From Clostridia bacterium (GTDB lineage: Bacteria > Bacillota > Clostridia > Oscillospirales > Acutalibacteraceae): DNA of 6,532 bases. Made by a program: the position numbers and the translations under genes. Shown piece by piece: positions 6,268-6,532 of this stretch; within the stretch, counting starts at the first letter, position 1, and each line of letters begins with the position of its first letter. Below the pieces are notes generated by a model, which did no database searches, was not told where the DNA came from, and saw only the letters and a program-made list of their open reading frames with translations. The DNA lies in contig JAGBSR010000221.1 of assembly GCA_017631745.1 (NCBI GenBank), forward strand, positions 1 to 6,532, written 5' to 3'.

Positions 6268-6532
6268 GTGCCAAGAAGAGGCAATATCGCAAAACGTGAA
6301 GTTTTGCCTGATCCGCTTTACAATTCAAAACTCGTTACCCGTCTTATCAACAACGTTATGTATGATGGTAAGAAGGGCGTAGCTCAGAAGATCGTTTACG
6401 ATGCTTTTGAAATCATCAAAGAAAAAACAGGCAAAGAACCCCTTGAGGTTTTTGAGGCAGCAATGGAAAACGTTATGCCCGTACTTGAAGTATAGGCTCG
6501 CCGCGTAGGTGGTGCTACTTATCAGGTACCCA
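6268..6532 (+). CDS. rpsG: 30S ribosomal protein S7, 3' truncated, with in-frame TAG at codon 76
   Basis: S7 nucleates assembly of the 30S head by binding the 3' major domain of 16S rRNA. The start is GTG 6268, giving [27 protein letters not shown] (6253-6259) is 8 nt upstream; an ATG at 6250 precedes this site and is not used. The conserved [17 protein letters not shown] and [14 protein letters not shown] stretches follow. Codon 76 (6493-6495) is TAG. The same frame then continues [12 protein letters not shown] up to the window edge, exactly the S7 family sequence, so TAG replaces the conserved lysine of EVKARRVGG. One base change (AAG to TAG) explains it. I treat the gene as one S7 reading frame cut by the window end. 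Whether the stop is a sequencing error or real cannot be decided here. Confidence 0.9.

Overview
This window looks like chromosome from a Gram-positive anaerobe of the class Clostridia, probably a gut Ruminococcus/Oscillospiraceae-type organism. This is inferred from the long Firmicutes-type S12 protein, strong AAGGAGG ribosome binding sites, sigma-A type promoters, GTG/TTG starts on ribosomal genes, and codon use rich in CCC, TCA and CTT. No rRNA or other direct taxonomic marker is present. All six real coding sequences, plus a truncated seventh, lie on the + strand.

Region 1 (1-2606) is a chaperone block: the 3' two-thirds of dnaK, a 74-nt gap with a perfect 11-bp hairpin, complete dnaJ, then a clear intrinsic terminator. 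Region 2 (2605-4906) is a second transcription unit with its own extended -10 promoter, whose -10 is embedded in a perfect 17-bp palindrome. It carries uvrC (nucleotide excision repair) and, 14 nt later, a small XRE-type DNA-binding regulator. Region 3 (4932-5477) is a single gene with a strong promoter and ribosome binding site. It encodes an unrecognised 125-residue exported protein, followed by one textbook terminator and a second terminator-like hairpin. Region 4 (5586-6532) is the start of the str ribosomal operon, driven by an exact TTGACA-17-TATAAT promoter: rpsL with a TTG start, a 178-nt structured intercistronic region, then the 5' part of rpsG running off the window.

The genes are mostly housekeeping: protein folding (DnaK/DnaJ), DNA repair (UvrC) and ribosome assembly (S12, S7). 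The accessory part is the XRE regulator plus the secreted protein. The secreted protein has a lysine-faced amphipathic helix between very acidic flanks. The most anomalous point is an in-frame TAG at codon 76 of rpsG, where the family has lysine and the reading frame continues with excellent S7 homology. This is most simply a base error, but it deserves checking. I saw no mobile element, CRISPR array, tRNA or rRNA gene.
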